A DNA stretch of 35,545 nucleotides from a virus, in the IMG/VR virus record IMGVR_UViG_3300034073_000538, positions 1 through 35,545 of that record, one strand, 5' to 3'. The position numbers and the translations under genes were made by a program. Shown piece by piece: positions 14,291-22,688 of this stretch. The notes beneath the pieces are model-generated. The model searched no databases. It was not told the origin of the DNA and saw only the letters and a program-made list of their open reading frames with translations. The stretch's first letter is position 1. Each line of letters begins with the position of its first letter.

Positions 14291-14707
14291 ATGGCGATCA
14301 CCACAGCGATTTGCAACTCTTATAAACAAGAAATTCTTGAAGGCGTTCATACCTCGACCGACACTTATAAGATCGCGTTTTTTACCGACTCCGCGACTCT
14401 AGGAGCCTCCACGACAGCCTACTCGTCTACTAATGAAGTGGCTAACGGCGGCGGCTACACGACTGGCGGCAATACTCTTACGGGCTTTGCTAGCGGCATC
14501 GCAAGCAATAAGGCATACATAACCTTTGCAGACCCAGAGTGGACGAGCGCGACCATAACAGCGAGAGGTTGCCTTATCTATAATTCAACCAGGTCTAACA
14601 AGGCAGTCGCGGCCTTTGACTTCGGCTCGAACATTTCAAGCACTAACGGCACTTTTACCATCGACCTGCCAGCGGCGGGGGCTTCGGCGTTAATTAGGAT
14701 CGCCTAA
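14291..14707 (+). CDS. Putative structural protein, Ser/Thr/Gly-rich
   Basis: The 138-residue protein begins MAITTAICNSYKQEILEGVH and has beta-rich Thr/Ser/Gly stretches (NEVANGGGYTTGGNTLTGFA). Proteins of this kind occur between portal and protease genes in siphoviruses and are thought to be virion or head-decoration proteins, but I cannot place it firmly. Its stop overlaps the next start by one base. Confidence 0.65.
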   Translation: MAITTAICNSYKQEILEGVHTSTDTYKIAFFTDSATLGASTTAYSSTNEVANGGGYTTGGNTLTGFASGIASNKAYITFADPEWTSATITARGCLIYNSTRSNKAVAAFDFGSNISSTNGTFTIDLPAAGASALIRIA

Positions 14708-15336
14708 TGACCAACGCAACCGCTACTCCCCTAGCGGAAGAAATACAGTCATCGGAAGACTGGAACGCATGGTTTTTTGATCGTCAAGACGGATACCTTC
14801 AGGTTGCAGAAGAATGGTACGCATGGAACTTTGAACGCGCACCAATACAGACAGAGATACAGGCCGAGCAGGGAACGATTGTTCTCTCAGCGAATACACT
14901 TTATTCCATAACTGGGATAGAGGTCGAGTCCGAGATCGGAACGGTCAACGCTCAGATTGATGAAACCGAAATAGTCACAGGCCAAGAGCTAACCTCGGAG
15001 ATCGAGGAAGTAACTGCCCAGGCCAGCGCATCTATAGCACTAAGTGGCATAGAAGCGATTAGCGAATTAGGAACCGTAACCGCGACCGCAACAGGCGAAA
15101 TGGTCATGGTTCCAGGTCGTATAAGTTACAAAAAACCAAGAAAAAATGGGACTGTAACGATTATTGGCGTTGACTTGCCCTCAGAGCTTGGCGAAATACT
15201 AGCCAGCGGAACTATAATAATCAATAATGTTGTGAAGATTCATAGTATAGAAGCGCGGCTCCAGGCCAAAGCAGTCCAAGCCGAGGGCGTTTTGAATTTA
15301 ACCGATGATGAGATCATTTTGCTGATGGCGGCTTAG
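14707..15336 (+). CDS. Putative structural protein with degenerate beta repeats
   Basis: The 209-residue product starts with two tryptophan-rich copies (DWNAWFFDRQ and EWYAWNFERA). It continues with about five degenerate repeats of some 25-35 residues built around G-I/V-E-x-x-SE-I/L-G-x-V-x-A (GIEVESEIGTVNAQI, GIEAISELGTVTATAT, GVDLPSELGEILASGT). Such repeats suggest a beta-helix or stacked beta-hairpin. It is probably a head-surface or decoration protein because of its place between portal and protease genes; that is inference. Confidence 0.65.
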   Translation: MTNATATPLAEEIQSSEDWNAWFFDRQDGYLQVAEEWYAWNFERAPIQTEIQAEQGTIVLSANTLYSITGIEVESEIGTVNAQIDETEIVTGQELTSEIEEVTAQASASIALSGIEAISELGTVTATATGEMVMVPGRISYKKPRKNGTVTIIGVDLPSELGEILASGTIIINNVVKIHSIEARLQAKAVQAEGVLNLTDDEIILLMAA

Positions 15337-15339
15337 ACG

Positions 15340-16617
15340 ATGCCTGTACCTACAAGAGAGATGGCGGCAGAAGCCAAGCGAGGCTTAGAATGGCGTGACG
15401 AATACGGTCGAGGCGGTACAGAGGTCGGTGTTGCCAGGGCAAGAGACATCAGTAATAGGAAGAATTTGAGCGAGCAGACCATAGGGCGAATGTTTTCCTA
15501 CTTTGCTCGACACGAAGTAGATAAGCAGGGCAAGGGCTTTAGTCCTGGCGAAGAAGGTTATCCGTCTGCTGGTCGCATAGCCTGGGCTTTATGGTCAGGC
15601 GATCCTGGGAAAACTTGGGCAGAAAAGGAATATGCAATGATTCAAGAAAATAGAGCCGCACCAGACGCATTAAAAGTAGGCGACTTTGTAAGCTGGAATA
15701 GCTCTGGCGGTCGGGCGCGTGGGCGGATTACAAGGATTGAGCGCGATGGTCGTCTCAATATTCCAGACTCATCCTTTTCGGTAACAGGAACCGAGGATGA
15801 TCCAGCGGCCCTAATCCGACTTTACCGGGACGGAGAGCCTACAGACACCATTGTTGGACACAAGTTTTCAACGCTTACGCGCATTGATAATATGAATGAG
15901 CGAAACAGAAAGGATGGGCAAATGTTTACGCGGCGTGATATTTCATTTGAGGATGCCGAGATTAAACTCTCAAAGTCTGGGAAGTCCATGTTTAGTGGAT
16001 ACGCCTCTGTTTTCGGTGGCGTTGATAGCTACGACGATACGATTATGAAGGGTGCTTACGAAGACCTGATTGACATGGTTAACAAGGGATCGGCTCGGAT
16101 GCCGAAGATGTTTTGTAATCATCGCTCCTATGAGATTCCAGTCGGCAAGTGGACAAAGATGTACGAAGACGACAAAGGTTTGTACATGGAAGGCGAGTTT
16201 ACTAAGGGCAATCCACAAGCCGAAGTCATTAAAGCGGGTATGGAGCATGGGACGATTGATGGCCTGTCCATTGGCTTTAAGGTTGGCGATTACGAGATAG
16301 TTGAAATGCAGGGTCAAAAACTGAGAATCATTAAGAGTGTCGCAGAGCTTCCCGAGGTTTCTATTGTTACTTTCCCTGCCGATGATGCGGCAAGGGTTGA
16401 CCTTTCTAGCGTTAAAGCTACACTAGAGCAGATCAACGATATACGAGATTTTGAAGCCTTCTTGCGTGATGCGGGGGGGTTCTCAAAAGCCTTGGCTATG
16501 GCAACGGCAAGTCGAGCCAAGCGTTTGTTTACTCAGAGTGAGTCTGAGTCCGTAGAAATGCCAGAAGAATTGAGGCGAGAAATACTTCGCAACTACCTAT
16601 CCACTCAGACTCTTTGA
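15340..16617 (+). CDS. Prohead protease fused to an N-terminal domain and a Tudor-like domain
   Basis: The 425-residue protein has three parts. Residues 1-100 form a basic domain with RARDISNRKNLSEQTIGRMF and SYFARHEVDKQGKGFSPGEE, a module seen in some phages beside the protease. Residues about 104-165 resemble the Hva1 Tudor-like domain (KVGDFVSWNSSGGRARGRIT). Residues about 200-360 are an HK97 (S78) prohead protease with the His of FCNHRSYEIPVGKW and the Ser of IDGLSIGF. It cleaves capsid and scaffold parts during head maturation. The classical protease is about half this size. Confidence 0.88.
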   Translation: MPVPTREMAAEAKRGLEWRDEYGRGGTEVGVARARDISNRKNLSEQTIGRMFSYFARHEVDKQGKGFSPGEEGYPSAGRIAWALWSGDPGKTWAEKEYAMIQENRAAPDALKVGDFVSWNSSGGRARGRITRIERDGRLNIPDSSFSVTGTEDDPAALIRLYRDGEPTDTIVGHKFSTLTRIDNMNERNRKDGQMFTRRDISFEDAEIKLSKSGKSMFSGYASVFGGVDSYDDTIMKGAYEDLIDMVNKGSARMPKMFCNHRSYEIPVGKWTKMYEDDKGLYMEGEFTKGNPQAEVIKAGMEHGTIDGLSIGFKVGDYEIVEMQGQKLRIIKSVAELPEVSIVTFPADDAARVDLSSVKATLEQINDIRDFEAFLRDAGGFSKALAMATASRAKRLFTQSESESVEMPEELRREILRNYLSTQTL

Positions 16618-16628
16618 AAGGAAATATC

Positions 16629-17825
16629 ATGTCTGATTTTTCAGAAATCAAAGCCCTTGTCGAAACACAAGGCAAACTGCTTGACTCCACAAGGGAAATG
16701 AAATCCTGGATGGAAAAGGCCAACGGCGAGCTTGAGTCCTCGAAGAAAATCGAGAACGAGACGAAAGCCGCGATTGAGGCTCTTATGACCAAGAACGCTG
16801 ACCTGACCGACAAGTGCGTAGCTCTTGAGCGCAAAGTCTCCGCTGGTGCTGAAGAAGGCCGTGGCGAGAAAGTCGAAACCGCTGGCGAACTGCTTGTTAA
16901 ATCCGAGGCTTTCAAGGAAATGCAAGCTGGTCGTTCTAAGTACGCTCGTATTGAGCTTAAGGCAGCTATTGTTAACGCGACTGGTCAAAACCAGCCTCTC
17001 GTTGCCGATATGCGCGTCCCTGGGTTTATTGCTAATCCTAACCGCGTCCTTACTATCCGTGATGTTCTCCCCGTAGGCCGTACAGGTTCTAACCTGGTCC
17101 AGTTTACCCGTGAGAATGTGTTCACTAACAACGCTGGCCCTCAGTACGACGGAACCAGCCCTGCCTCGTTCGAGAATATTACGAAGCCTGAGTCTGGCAT
17201 TACCTTCACGCTGGCTAACGCCGCTGTGGTGACTCTTGCTCACTTTATTCCCGTGTCGCGCCAGGTGCTTGATGATGCTCCCCAGTTGGAGAGCTATGTC
17301 AATTCCCGTCTCAGCTACGGTCTGAAGCTCGAAGAAGAAGATCAGTTGCTTAACGGCAACGGCACTTCTGGCAACATCTCGGGTCTTTTGGCTTCCGGCA
17401 ACTTCACGGCCTACAATCGTGCGGCAACTGGTGACACAAGCATCGACACTATTCGTAAAGCTATCACTCAGGCAGAGCTTTCCGAGTATCAGGCCGATGT
17501 TGTGGTTATCAACCCTGCTGATTGGGAGTCCATCGAGTTGACCAAAGGCACAGATGGTCAGTATGTGGTCAGCAATCCTATGAACGCAATGATGGCGCAA
17601 CTCTGGGGCAAGCGTATTGTTCCTACTAACTCCATCGCGGCTGGAACCTTCCTTGTCGGTGCTTTCCAGATGGGCGCACAGATTTGGGATCGTATGGATG
17701 CGGCAGTTCAGATTTCTTTTGAAGATGGCGACAACTTCAAGAAGAATATGGCTACTCTCCTCTGCGAGGAGCGTCTTGCTCTGACTGTTTACCGTCCCTC
17801 GGCCTTTATCTCCGGCTCGTTCTAA
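16629..17825 (+). CDS. Major capsid protein, HK97 fold
   Basis: I start at the ATG at 16629, which has AAAGGA upstream; the earlier TTG at 16614 lacks one. The 398-residue protein has a charged, coiled-coil N-terminal delta/scaffold region (residues 1-100), then the HK97 major-capsid body from about 105 on, with LVADMRVPGF, FIPVSRQVLDDAPQLESYVN, LYNGNGT-like LLNGNGTSGNISGLL and VVINPADWESIE. The protease just upstream probably removes the N-terminal region. Length is typical. Confidence 0.96.
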   Translation: MSDFSEIKALVETQGKLLDSTREMKSWMEKANGELESSKKIENETKAAIEALMTKNADLTDKCVALERKVSAGAEEGRGEKVETAGELLVKSEAFKEMQAGRSKYARIELKAAIVNATGQNQPLVADMRVPGFIANPNRVLTIRDVLPVGRTGSNLVQFTRENVFTNNAGPQYDGTSPASFENITKPESGITFTLANAAVVTLAHFIPVSRQVLDDAPQLESYVNSRLSYGLKLEEEDQLLNGNGTSGNISGLLASGNFTAYNRAATGDTSIDTIRKAITQAELSEYQADVVVINPADWESIELTKGTDGQYVVSNPMNAMMAQLWGKRIVPTNSIAAGTFLVGAFQMGAQIWDRMDAAVQISFEDGDNFKKNMATLLCEERLALTVYRPSAFISGSF

Positions 17826-17828
17826 GCA

Positions 17829-18011
17829 ATGCCCTCACCAGTTCCTGGTGAGACTCAACGCTTCTTTATCGCTCGATGTATGAGCGATAGGGAGGCGGTT
17901 GAGGACTTCCCAGAGCCTGACCAACGACTGGCTTTTTGTTTCTCCAAATGGGAAGAATCTAAAGATGGCGAATCAGGATGTATTCTTTCAAGGCCCGAAC
18001 GGAGCCTATAA
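17829..18011 (+). CDS. Small phage protein of the RCMSD type
   Basis: The 60-residue product starts MPSPVPGETQRFFIARCMSD and continues FPEPDQRLAFCFSKWEE, a pattern found in small phage proteins and at the ends of some head-protease genes. It is conserved-looking with two cysteines in a C-x(19-23)-C arrangement. No good ribosome site is seen, so it may be coupled to the capsid gene 3 bases upstream. Its 3' end overlaps gene 17965-18522 by 47 bases. Function is unknown. Confidence 0.55.
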   Translation: MPSPVPGETQRFFIARCMSDREAVEDFPEPDQRLAFCFSKWEESKDGESGCILSRPERSL

Positions 18012-18522
18012 AAAGTTCCAGCATCTAGGCAATGGCTTCCATGCTGAGGTGCAATGCGTACTTGATCCAGATGAGATCGCCTTCTACGCGGGGCGCGAGT
18101 TTCGGACTTTCTACGACTATTCAATCCTTCAAAACGAGTCGCTTAATGTCAAGGTCGCCTCAACTAAAGACATCGTTCTTTATGAGTTTGGGACGGATGT
18201 CACCGATGGCAAAATAAAGGTTGAATTGGTTACAGGCGGCACAGAGGGCGGGAGCTACGCAACATCCTTTCCTATTATTAAATGTAATACAATGTCGGTA
18301 ACGCCTGTTGTAACTAGCGGTCTAACGATAACCGCGAACGGCACTCATACGGGCGGTACGGTCGTTGATCTACTGTATGCAGACACAGGTAAGGCCGGAG
18401 CAGTAACGGCCTCTGAGGACTATCCGCAGGGCTTCCCGGCGGGTACTTATTACATTAGGTTGACGAATCAGGACAACCAGACGACGACAGGCGTATTTCG
18501 CGCTAGATGGGAAGAAAGATAA
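17965..18522 (+). CDS. Hypothetical virion-associated protein
   Basis: The ATG at 17965 gives MANQDVFFQGPNGAYKKFQH; I prefer it because an upstream start would lie wholly inside the previous gene. The 185-residue product is beta-rich, with a conserved-looking C-terminal domain (YPQGFPAGTYYIRLTNQDNQ, then VFRARWEER). By position after the capsid gene it may be a head-decoration or fibre-like protein. No firm family call is possible. Confidence 0.65.
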   Translation: MANQDVFFQGPNGAYKKFQHLGNGFHAEVQCVLDPDEIAFYAGREFRTFYDYSILQNESLNVKVASTKDIVLYEFGTDVTDGKIKVELVTGGTEGGSYATSFPIIKCNTMSVTPVVTSGLTITANGTHTGGTVVDLLYADTGKAGAVTASEDYPQGFPAGTYYIRLTNQDNQTTTGVFRARWEER

Positions 18523-18812
18523 TGGAACTGATCGAGGTAATCTGCAATGCTCATTTTGAGGACACTAGAATCGGGGCAGTATCTAGAAAGCAGGTGGTTA
18601 GGGTTCCTGTCCATGTGGCAAAAGAGCTAGCGTCTTTGAATTTAGTAACGATTAAAAACCCTCTGCCAGCGGTTTCTCCACTCAAACCACAGATCGAAGC
18701 GGCAGCCGATGGTGGGGCGGAACCGCCTATGTCGTTGCCGGAGGCCCTAGTTTCAATCTCCGAGATGCCGAAACCATCGCGCAGAGGCAGAAGGACACGG
18801 GTCGAAGAATAG
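18522..18812 (+). CDS. Hypothetical protein, basic C-terminal tail
   Basis: TAATG links this 96-residue gene to the previous one. It starts MELIEVICNAHFEDTRIGAV and ends with a low-complexity, proline/arginine-rich tail (PKPSRRGRRTRVEE). The 3' half is read in a second frame too: the conserved MptE-like protein begins inside it in the -1 frame. It may be the first half of a frameshift fusion or simply overlap the next gene. Function is unknown. Confidence 0.6.
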   Translation: MELIEVICNAHFEDTRIGAVSRKQVVRVPVHVAKELASLNLVTIKNPLPAVSPLKPQIEAAADGGAEPPMSLPEALVSISEMPKPSRRGRRTRVEE

Positions 18813-19306
18813 TTGCAGTTAAGGATACCTACCGATTACTGCCGACCGCCGATGTCATTTATGGTTGCGACGAACATTGGTGGCCCTATCACCTTGAAAA
18901 GATCAAAGCCTTAACGGGTGCGGAGCTTTGGACACAATGCCCAAGAGCAGAAGAAAAGTACAAACTGAACCGCATACCTGGGGAAAGCAAGCCAGGACTC
19001 GGGCGGTCAATCATTCACTTTGGAAACAATTCCGGCTATCAGGCCGTGAACCTAGCTTTTCTCTTTGGGGTGACCGAGATAATACTTGTTGGCTTCGATA
19101 TGAAGATCACCGACAAAGTTCATTTCTTCGGCGATCATCCGTACCACAACAAATATCAAGGCCCGAATAATAATACAATGAAGCGGTGGGTCTTCAACTT
19201 CGAGCAATTAGCTAAAGACCTAGCTTCAGAGGGCGTTGTAGTGTTGAACGCTACACGCGATTCCGCATTGACCTGTTTTCCTAAAGTAGATTTGGAGGCC
19301 GTATGA
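18713..19306 (+). CDS. MptE/DUF115-like protein; start codon unresolved
   Basis: In this frame the bases encode TAYVVAGGPSFNLRDAET, VAVKDTYRLLP, DVIYGCDEHWW, then HFGNNSGYQAVNLAFLFGV, ILVGFDM and FFGDHPYHN, the motif order of the MptE/DUF115 family found in glycan-modification loci. The frame is open from 18656 but has no ATG, GTG or TTG before the GTG at 19046, far inside the conserved domain. An ATG at 18709 would be in frame if the G run at 18714-18717 were one base shorter. A -1 frameshift from gene 18522-18812 is another route. It overlaps the FkbM gene start by four bases. Confidence 0.72.
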   Translation, partial: WGGTAYVVAGGPSFNLRDAETIAQRQKDTGRRIVAVKDTYRLLPTADVIYGCDEHWWPYHLEKIKALTGAELWTQCPRAEEKYKLNRIPGESKPGLGRSIIHFGNNSGYQAVNLAFLFGVTEIILVGFDMKITDKVHFFGDHPYHNKYQGPNNNTMKRWVFNFEQLAKDLASEGVVVLNATRDSALTCFPKVDLEAV

Positions 19307-19962
19307 TCGAGTTTAGAGGCTGGCATTTCCCAGACGATGAGACGCATTACCAAGAAATTATGAATGCTGTTAACCGCATTGTTGACGGTGTTCCGACCTA
19401 TCAGTATTCCAAGTACGAAACCGCGAGAGGGCTTCTTAAAAATAATCGTCGGGCCATTGATGTTGGCGCGAATGTCGGTTTATGGTCGCGGTTCTTAGTC
19501 AAAGACTTCCAGAGCGTTGAGGCTTTCGAGCCTGTTCCTCTCTACGCGAGGTGCTTTGAAAAGAATGTAACTGGGGCAAACCTCTATCAAGTCGCACTAG
19601 GCAAAGAATCCAAGCGTATTTCAATGGCTCGCAAAGATGGTGGGGCTTGTGGCGATACAGCACCAGCGACAGGAGCCGAGGACGAGACGATTGTAGCCTC
19701 TCGGATACAGATGAAATATCTTGATTGGTACGAGTTCACAGATGTAGACCTGCTGAAGATTGACTGCGAGGGCTACGAGCTATTCGTCTTAGAGGGTGCA
19801 ATAGAAACAATCACCCGAAACAAGCCAGTCATTGTGGTCGAACAAAAACCAACTCACGGGCAAGCCTTTGGGGTGGAAGATGACGCAGGGGCTAAGTTCC
19901 TAGAGTCGTTGGGTGCAAAGCTCTATACGATTCTCAACGGCGACTATATCTACCGATGGTAA
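19303..19962 (+). CDS. FkbM family methyltransferase
   Basis: The 219-residue protein carries the FkbM SAM-binding signature: AIDVGANVGLWSRFLV near residue 51, VEAFEPVPLYARCFEKNV, then DLLKIDCEGYELFVLEGA near 148 and PVIVVEQKP. These enzymes methylate hydroxyl groups of sugars or related small groups. ATGA overlap with the MptE-like gene and overlap with the next glycosyltransferase place it in the sugar cassette, so a glycan on the virion or host surface is a likely substrate. Confidence 0.92.
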   Translation: MIEFRGWHFPDDETHYQEIMNAVNRIVDGVPTYQYSKYETARGLLKNNRRAIDVGANVGLWSRFLVKDFQSVEAFEPVPLYARCFEKNVTGANLYQVALGKESKRISMARKDGGACGDTAPATGAEDETIVASRIQMKYLDWYEFTDVDLLKIDCEGYELFVLEGAIETITRNKPVIVVEQKPTHGQAFGVEDDAGAKFLESLGAKLYTILNGDYIYRW

Positions 19963-20627
19963 GACTCTTTGTAGGCTACGACTGGCGCGAGGCTGCTGGT
20001 AGCTTCGTGTTCACTTCGAGCGTATTACGCAGGGCCTCTTGCCCTGTTTCTTTTTCTTACCTCGGTCAAGGCGACCTTCAAACGGGGACTAATGCCTTTA
20101 CAGTCTCACGCTTCACAGTCCCTTATCTCTGTGGATACCAGGGCAAGGCGATCTTTGCAGATGGGGCCGACATGATTTGCGTCGCAGATATAGCCGAGCT
20201 TCTTACTGAGCTAGAGACAATGACGAGCGCAGTCAAGGTTGTAAAACACCAGTACAAAACCAAGCACCCGATTAAATATCGAGAGACAGAGCTAGAAAGC
20301 CCGAATATTGACTACCCAAGAAAGAACTGGGCTTCGCTTATGCTCATCAACTGCGAGCATCAAGCATGGAGAAATGTAAGCCCTCCGACCTTATTAAATC
20401 AAAAGATGATCGACCTCTTAACCTTCAAGTTCATGCTGGACGATGAGATAGAGGAAATATCCGACTCGGGCTGGAATCGGTTAGTTGATGAGGGGCAGGC
20501 TGTCGAGGGTGCAAAGATTCTTCATTGGACTGCCGGAATACCAGCGTTTAAGTATTACGAGAACAGTCCTGGTGCTCAGTTATGGTGGGACGAATGTCGC
20601 AAGATGACTTACCCGTTACCTACCTAA
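19956..20627 (+). CDS. GT-A-type glycosyltransferase-like protein
   Basis: The 223-residue protein begins MVRLFVGYDWREAAGSFVFT and has FADGADMICVADIAELL near residue 67, which corresponds to the Asp-rich metal and sugar-nucleotide site of family-8-like transferases, and ILHWTAGIPAF near 197, the usual HxT/G end motif. It should transfer a sugar from a nucleotide donor. The canonical DxD is altered to DGAD, which needs checking. It overlaps both neighbouring genes. Confidence 0.75.
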   Translation: MVRLFVGYDWREAAGSFVFTSSVLRRASCPVSFSYLGQGDLQTGTNAFTVSRFTVPYLCGYQGKAIFADGADMICVADIAELLTELETMTSAVKVVKHQYKTKHPIKYRETELESPNIDYPRKNWASLMLINCEHQAWRNVSPPTLLNQKMIDLLTFKFMLDDEIEEISDSGWNRLVDEGQAVEGAKILHWTAGIPAFKYYENSPGAQLWWDECRKMTYPLPT

Positions 20628-21361
20628 CGCCATGTGGAACCTGTTACGCCTTCGGCAACGCCTTTGCTCAGGGATGCCGAGGTAGAGCAGTTACAAGTCT
20701 TAAATTACGCTCTGGTGGCTTTGCTGGCTTTGTTACCCCAGACCTCTACCCAGTCCTCAGAGAGGCGCAGAACGCAAAAAGACATTGGTACTACGGCGAT
20801 CACGCCTACTTCGGGCGCAAGAAGTATTACAGGGTCACTAAGAACAATTATCAGCATGACGCATTGGGTGAAGCAACTCCCGAGCGATTTGAAAAACTGC
20901 AAATAAAGATTAAACCTTGGCGCACCACAGGTTCAAAGATTCTCTTATGCGCTCAGACCCAGACCTTTTTTAACCTTCACGGGATGAGTCAACTGCAATG
21001 GATCAACGAGACGACTAATAAACTAAAGCGTTTTACAGACCGTAGGATCAAGGTTCGTGAGAAAATACGATCTTCACAGCCAGGAATGACGGAAAAGAAC
21101 TTCTGGTTAAGCCTTGATGATGATGTTTACGCAGTTGTTGTACACACATCTGCGGCTGGCGTTCAGGCTGCGTTGCATGGAATACCAGTCTTCACAACCG
21201 CAAAATGTGCGGCAAGTAACTTCGGCTCGATGGATTTATCTCTTATTGAGAATCCAGTAAGACCCGATAACCGCGAGCAAATGGCGTGGGTTTTAGCCGA
21301 TAACCAATGGACGCTAGAGGAAATCGGCAGAGGACAAGCATGGGAAAAACTAAGAAATTGA
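20594..21361 (+). CDS. Glycosyltransferase-like protein of the sugar cassette
   Basis: I start at the ATG at 20594; one at 20582 is also in frame, and both overlap the previous gene. The product is about 255 residues. It shows YGDHAYFGRKKYYRVTKNN near the start third, then VVHTSAAGVQAALHGIPVF and a final TLEEIGRGQAWEKL. The THTSA...ALHGIPVF segment resembles the donor-binding half of GT-B-like transferases used for surface polysaccharide. Specific activity cannot be read. Confidence 0.65.
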   Translation: MSQDDLPVTYLTPCGTCYAFGNAFAQGCRGRAVTSLKLRSGGFAGFVTPDLYPVLREAQNAKRHWYYGDHAYFGRKKYYRVTKNNYQHDALGEATPERFEKLQIKIKPWRTTGSKILLCAQTQTFFNLHGMSQLQWINETTNKLKRFTDRRIKVREKIRSSQPGMTEKNFWLSLDDDVYAVVVHTSAAGVQAALHGIPVFTTAKCAASNFGSMDLSLIENPVRPDNREQMAWVLADNQWTLEEIGRGQAWEKLRN

Positions 21362-22071
21362 TTAAGGTCGTCACGACATTCAACGCTAAAGGCTACGAGG
21401 AGTACGGCAAGCGGCTTATGGAGTCCTGGCGGCTTTGGCCTAAAGGCTTAGAGTTCGTCGTCTATCAAGAAGGATTTGATGTAGGCGGCAAAGAACTATT
21501 AGACATTAAGTGGCTCGTAGACTTCAAAGAGAGAAACAAAAACAAGAGATTCCAAGATTTCCGATGGGACGCAGTTCGGTTCGCTCATAAGACTGCGGCA
21601 GTTATTGATGCGGCGAAAGATGCTGATTTTCTAGTCTGGGTTGATGGCGATGTTTACACGCACAAGAGGATAACGGAAGTCGATTTAGCCTCTTGGCTAC
21701 CAGGGCCAGAAGAATACCTTTCTTGGCTCTGGCGGGACAAAATGTACCCAGAATGCGGCTTCTACATTCTTAGGCTAGACCATTCCAAACATAGGCAGAT
21801 CATGGCAGAATGGCAGAGATTATATGAGTCTGACGACATTTACAGACTTCAGGAGTGGCATGATTCTTTCGTTTTTGCTTACCTCATCAAACGATTTGCA
21901 GTAAATTGGAAAAGTCTTAGTGGCGATTACGCATGGCACAGTCACCCATTTATCAACGGCCCTCTCGGTGAGTTTATGGATCATTGCAAAGGGCCAAGGA
22001 AGACTCAAGGCAGGTCGAACCCGTGGGACTTGGCGGTAAAGCGTAGTGAGGATCATTGGAGAAAAGAATGA
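21340..22071 (+). CDS. Glycosyltransferase with DxD motif
   Basis: The ATG at 21340 has AGAGGA upstream; the earlier in-frame start lies deep in the previous gene. The 243-residue protein has a GT-A start (KLIKVVTTFNAKGYEEYGKR), then VWVDGDVYTHKR with D102/D104 as the DxD metal site, and later an EWHDSFVFAYL acceptor-side motif. It ends the sugar cassette, and its stop overlaps the connector gene start as ATGA. Confidence 0.78.
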   Translation: MGKTKKLIKVVTTFNAKGYEEYGKRLMESWRLWPKGLEFVVYQEGFDVGGKELLDIKWLVDFKERNKNKRFQDFRWDAVRFAHKTAAVIDAAKDADFLVWVDGDVYTHKRITEVDLASWLPGPEEYLSWLWRDKMYPECGFYILRLDHSKHRQIMAEWQRLYESDDIYRLQEWHDSFVFAYLIKRFAVNWKSLSGDYAWHSHPFINGPLGEFMDHCKGPRKTQGRSNPWDLAVKRSEDHWRKE

Positions 22072-22688
22072 ACGGCAAACTTAAACTAATTACTGATGGT
22101 CAGGTCGAGCCGATCACACTCGAAGAAGCTAGGCTCCACCTCAGACTTGACACAAGTGGTTCCCCTCCTTCTCATCCTGATGACTCTTTGGTAACCGTAC
22201 TTATCACGGTCGCGAGGCAGTCAGCGGAGGCTTACTTAGGCAGGTCTTTAGTCCAACAGACTTACGAGCTTGCCCTAGATCGCTTCCCAAATCCCGACGA
22301 TGTAACCGAGGCCATCAACCTTCAGGTCTGGCCTGTACGATCTATTACAAGCGTTCAGTACCAAGACGAGGATGACGCAAGCCAGACGGTCGATGCCGCT
22401 GATTATGTCTTTGATACGTTCGCAAAACCTGCCGAGTTAGTCCCTCTAGAGCTTTGGCCTGGTACGAAGAACAAGGCTAACGCTGTCAAAATCACCTTTG
22501 TAGCAGGGCATACGGACAACGACAGCCCGAATAACTATCCCTTACCGCTACCGATCAAACAGGCGATGCTCCTTCAGATCGGGCAACTCTATGAGTTCAG
22601 AGAGGCCGTTTCGACCGAGGAGACTTATGAAATGCCGATGGGATCAACCGCCTTACTCACTCCTTACAGAATAAGCATGGGCCTGTAA
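22068..22688 (+). CDS. Head-tail connector (gp6-like)
   Basis: The start at 22068 has GGAG 6 bases upstream and overlaps the previous stop. The 206-residue protein has the pattern of HK97 gp6 / phage_connect proteins: ITLEEARLHLRLD near the start, DSLVTVLITVARQSAEAYLG, then LPIKQAMLLQIGQLYEFREA near the end. It forms the ring under the portal that joins head to tail. Confidence 0.9.
   Translation: MNGKLKLITDGQVEPITLEEARLHLRLDTSGSPPSHPDDSLVTVLITVARQSAEAYLGRSLVQQTYELALDRFPNPDDVTEAINLQVWPVRSITSVQYQDEDDASQTVDAADYVFDTFAKPAELVPLELWPGTKNKANAVKITFVAGHTDNDSPNNYPLPLPIKQAMLLQIGQLYEFREAVSTEETYEMPMGSTALLTPYRISMGL

Noticed and set aside
19046-19306. Gene of 86 codons starting at the GTG at 19046
   Set aside because: Conserved family motifs continue upstream in the same frame, so this start is too late.
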